Assembly: GCF_003933235.1 (NCBI RefSeq)
Contig: NZ_RWJI01000001.1
Span: 1,370,001 to 1,434,000, forward strand
Source of the DNA: Sphingorhabdus wooponensis
GTDB lineage: Bacteria; Pseudomonadota; Alphaproteobacteria; Sphingomonadales; Sphingomonadaceae
Length of the DNA: 64,000 bases
Direction of reading: 5' to 3'
Shown here: positions 62,122 to 64,000 of the stretch, piece by piece
Layout: the number at the start of each line of letters is the position of its first letter
Position numbering within the stretch: the stretch's first letter is position 1
The notes under the pieces: model-generated
What the model saw: only the letters and a program-made list of their open reading frames with translations
The model's database searches: none
Told to the model about the DNA's origin: nothing
Position numbers and translations under genes: made by a program

Positions 62122-62598
62122 TTAGAGCATGTATTTCATTTTAATCCGCTGGCTGACTGCAGCAGCATCAATGGCAAAAGCGGCGGCTTTGAACTTCGGC
62201 GGTCCAGCGACAATCGCGGGGTTGCGCGAAAAACCGAAGCCTTCTTTGGGAATGAAGATTGCCATGTCCATTTTGTCATTGCCATTTTCATCATGGACAA
62301 CGGCTATCGCATAAGTGCCTTGAGCTAGGCCACGGAAGGAAACTTGCGCAGAGTCGCGCGCCGGAAGTGTAGCGCGAAAGCTTTTCGGATCTTTGCTGCA
62401 ATCTGGGAAAAAGCGGGGATTTGCGGTTACGCAGACCAGAACATTGCCCTTCATACTCCGCAGGCCAGAAATATTGACCTCAAGCGTTGCGGGAGATGCC
62501 GTTGCCGCCGCAGCAGCGCTAGCGAGGGCGGCGGTGCCAATCGCCAAACCCAAGATCCGTGCCGCATATTTTGTCCCAAAACCTGAAATATAAACCAT
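62122..62598 (-). CDS. DUF2141-domain secreted protein
   Basis: 158 residues from the ATG at 62596-62598 (GGGGAAA just upstream). Signal peptide (about 1-34, LASAAAAATA). The DUF2141 domain has LEVNISGLRSMKGNVLVCV, VVHDENGNDKMDMAIFIPKEG and FGFSRNP. The beta-sandwich family is often next to hydroxylase or carotenoid genes; function unknown. Its first 80 bases overlap the fatty-acid hydroxylase gene in another frame. Confidence 0.85.
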   Translation of the reverse strand: MVYISGFGTKYAARILGLAIGTAALASAAAAATASPATLEVNISGLRSMKGNVLVCVTANPRFFPDCSKDPKSFRATLPARDSAQVSFRGLAQGTYAIAVVHDENGNDKMDMAIFIPKEGFGFSRNPAIVAGPPKFKAAAFAIDAAAVSQRIKMKYML

Positions 62599-63253
62599 AA
62601 TTTCCCCGATATGCCTCATGGTGTTTTTGATGATGCGTTGCGGTTATGAGCCAACGCCCCATCCTTCCATTAACGATGAACTTGGGAAAACATTCCCACC
62701 CCATATGGTTGGTCACGCCCATAATTGTCATGATTGCTAGCACAATGCCCAATGCCCCGACATGAATAGGAATAACGAAAACCAGAACGGGTATGACGAA
62801 AGCACCCGATAAGGCCTCCCACGGATGAAACGACATGGCTGCCCATGCGGTGGGTGGGCGGCTTTCATGGTGAACGGCATGTGCCGCCTTGAACCAAAAA
62901 GGACGGTGCATAAGGCGGTGCGTCCAATAAAACCAAGTGTCGTGCACAAATAAATAGAGCAAAACCGACAAAGGCACATACCAAAAAGGAAATGCGCCGA
63001 CATCGGTGTAAATTTGCGTCCAGCCTAAATTGTCCCAGCCCCAAGCCACAATGCCCGCAGGAATACCATAGATTGCGGCACTGGCGAGGCTCCAGCCGAT
63101 TTCGCGCTTAATTTGATTATCAAGACCAATATATAGCCCGGGCTCGCGGAATTTGGTCGCCCAAGCAAACGCCCCGCTGACAAGCAGATAGCGGGCTCCC
63201 ACAATCAACGTCATCGCCGCAGCGGACACAATCAAGACAAGCAAGCTATTCAC
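62519..63253 (-). CDS. Sterol desaturase/fatty acid hydroxylase-family membrane di-iron protein
   Basis: 244 residues with about four membrane helices. The three His boxes are HDTWFYWTHRLMH, HAVHHESRPP and ATHHQKHHEAY, which hold two irons for oxygen-dependent hydroxylation or desaturation of lipids. KICGTDLGFGDWH is a usual C-terminal end. The frame ends inside the DUF2141 gene's signal-peptide codons, giving an 80-base overlap, so the two are translated in coupled manner. Substrate (fatty acid, carotenoid or ornithine lipid) unknown. Confidence 0.9.
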   Translation of the reverse strand: MNSLLVLIVSAAAMTLIVGARYLLVSGAFAWATKFREPGLYIGLDNQIKREIGWSLASAAIYGIPAGIVAWGWDNLGWTQIYTDVGAFPFWYVPLSVLLYLFVHDTWFYWTHRLMHRPFWFKAAHAVHHESRPPTAWAAMSFHPWEALSGAFVIPVLVFVIPIHVGALGIVLAIMTIMGVTNHMGWECFPKFIVNGRMGRWLITATHHQKHHEAYRGNYGLYFRFWDKICGTDLGFGDWHRRPR

Positions 63254-63276
63254 ATTATGACCTAAAATCTTAGCAA

Positions 63277-64000
63277 TTACCTTAGCAAATTGCGGGTTTT
63301 GAACGCTTTCGGCCCCGATATAGTGATCACATCACCGTCATGCATTACAGATATTGGTCCGTCATAATTATCCGCGGCCTTACCGAGCAGCGCAAATTCG
63401 AGCGGCTTCGGGACGGATGGCACAATATGCGTGAAGGCGAGCATGCCCACATCAGCCGATGTGGCAACATCGGCGGCCAGCTCGGGGCTGATATGGTAGT
63501 TTTGTATGTCATCAAAAATCTTGGCGCGGTTTGTCATGCCGGCCTTTTGTGCACTGTTGGCGAGGGCGCCGACGATGCGCGGGGAAAGCAACTCGCTTAC
63601 CAACAGGTCCGATCCCTTGGCCGCTGCCGCAAGTTTCGGGGTAAATGCGGTGTCGCCAGTAATGGTGACGCTTTTGCCTTTATAATCGACGCGATAGCCA
63701 AATGCAGGGGAGATGGGTTCATGGTCTACGGCAAACGCAGTGATACGAACGCCGTTGGTGTTGTAAACTATCCCCGGCTCGATAGCCGCGCCTGTCATGC
63801 CAAAACCCGATAGCGGCACAACGGCTTCGCCATGATGCCCAACGCGATAGGTGGAATCAATGCGATAGGCGGCATTCAAGCCTTCGGTAATTTCGGTGAC
63901 GCCATTGGGGCCGGATACCTTCAACGGCGTTTTGGCGCTCGTCCCAGCCCAGCGTTGCAAGGTAAATGGACCAAGCCCTTCAAAATGGTCGCTGTGCAAA
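63277..64000 (-). CDS. MBL-fold metallohydrolase (partial, N-terminus beyond the right edge)
   Basis: About 240 C-terminal residues. LHSDHFEGLGPF at the edge is the His-x-Asp-His part of the HxHxDH zinc motif; the first His would be off the window. Later ligands: TITGDTAFTP (Asp), FTHIVPSV (His). Fits ribonuclease Z-like/arylsulfatase-like hydrolases that may carry a signal peptide beyond the edge. Ends 23 bases before the fatty-acid hydroxylase start on the same strand. Confidence 0.85.
   Translation of the reverse strand, partial: LHSDHFEGLGPFTLQRWAGTSAKTPLKVSGPNGVTEITEGLNAAYRIDSTYRVGHHGEAVVPLSGFGMTGAAIEPGIVYNTNGVRITAFAVDHEPISPAFGYRVDYKGKSVTITGDTAFTPKLAAAAKGSDLLVSELLSPRIVGALANSAQKAGMTNRAKIFDDIQNYHISPELAADVATSADVGMLAFTHIVPSVPKPLEFALLGKAADNYDGPISVMHDGDVITISGPKAFKTRNLLR

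Overview
The window looks like chromosomal DNA of an alphaproteobacterium of the Sphingomonadales (Sphingopyxis/Sphingorhabdus-like). Reasons: the order serC-serA-hisZ-purA, the 1550-residue NAD-glutamate dehydrogenase, short-type PutA without a DNA-binding domain, many sphingomonad-type small proteins (DUF2171, DUF815, PepSY, extensin-like) and a 'CCAGCGnAGGCTGG' palindromic repeat of a kind I associate with this group. The assignment rests on protein resemblance and gene order only. Coding density is very high: no gap reaches 300 bases, and several convergent genes share their stop codons. I see no rRNA, tRNA, CRISPR array, transposase or phage gene.

Layout. 1-3469: RND efflux pump (cut by the left edge) and its lipoprotein adaptor. 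3632-8706: tRNA t6A synthesis enzyme, an acyl-CoA dehydrogenase overlapping a DUF815 ATPase, a membrane-anchored sorbosone/glucose dehydrogenase-like protein. 8752-16495: putA, rpmB, tadA, a dienelactone hydrolase behind a LytS/LytTR two-component pair, an HD-domain protein and a 41-residue basic protein. 16500-24901: NAD-glutamate dehydrogenase facing a dicarboxylate/amino-acid symporter across a region with a perfect inverted repeat, then a methyltransferase and an MFS transporter. 24898-30365: purA, hisZ, serA, serC with a two-hairpin serC leader. 30407-35046: a PepSY/MsrQ-like redox pair, extensin-like lipoprotein, LOG protein, cytochrome c, prephenate dehydratase, DUF2171. 35064-43626: polA, an EamA transporter, nitrilase-family amidase, galE, hslV-hslU, GFA protein. 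43630-53279: M16 peptidase, CinA-like protein, map, argC, NlpC/P60 peptidase, M17 aminopeptidase, Baeyer-Villiger-type monooxygenase. 53394-57316: PhnA, zinc-ribbon protein, cold-shock protein, two unknowns, a Stealth phosphotransferase, YaiI. 57377-58944: a compositionally distinct two-gene cassette. 59067-64000: thiC under a TPP riboswitch, MipA/OmpV, DUF2141 protein, fatty-acid hydroxylase, and a beta-lactamase-fold hydrolase cut by the right edge.

Themes. Amino-acid metabolism dominates: proline to glutamate (PutA), glutamate to 2-oxoglutarate (GDH), serine synthesis (SerA, SerC), and histidine, arginine and phenylalanine steps (HisZ, ArgC, prephenate dehydratase). Protein turnover is the second theme (HslUV, M16, M17, Map).

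The best candidate for something undescribed is the cassette at 57377-58944: a HEPN-like protein with RX4H motif and zinc ribbon, coupled by an ATGA overlap to a small TauD-like Fe(II)/2-oxoglutarate oxygenase. Also notable are two 83-bp dimeric palindromic repeats (29083, 50070) with a compensatory base change, a structured region between cytochrome c and prephenate dehydratase, and an 80-base gene overlap at 62519-62598.
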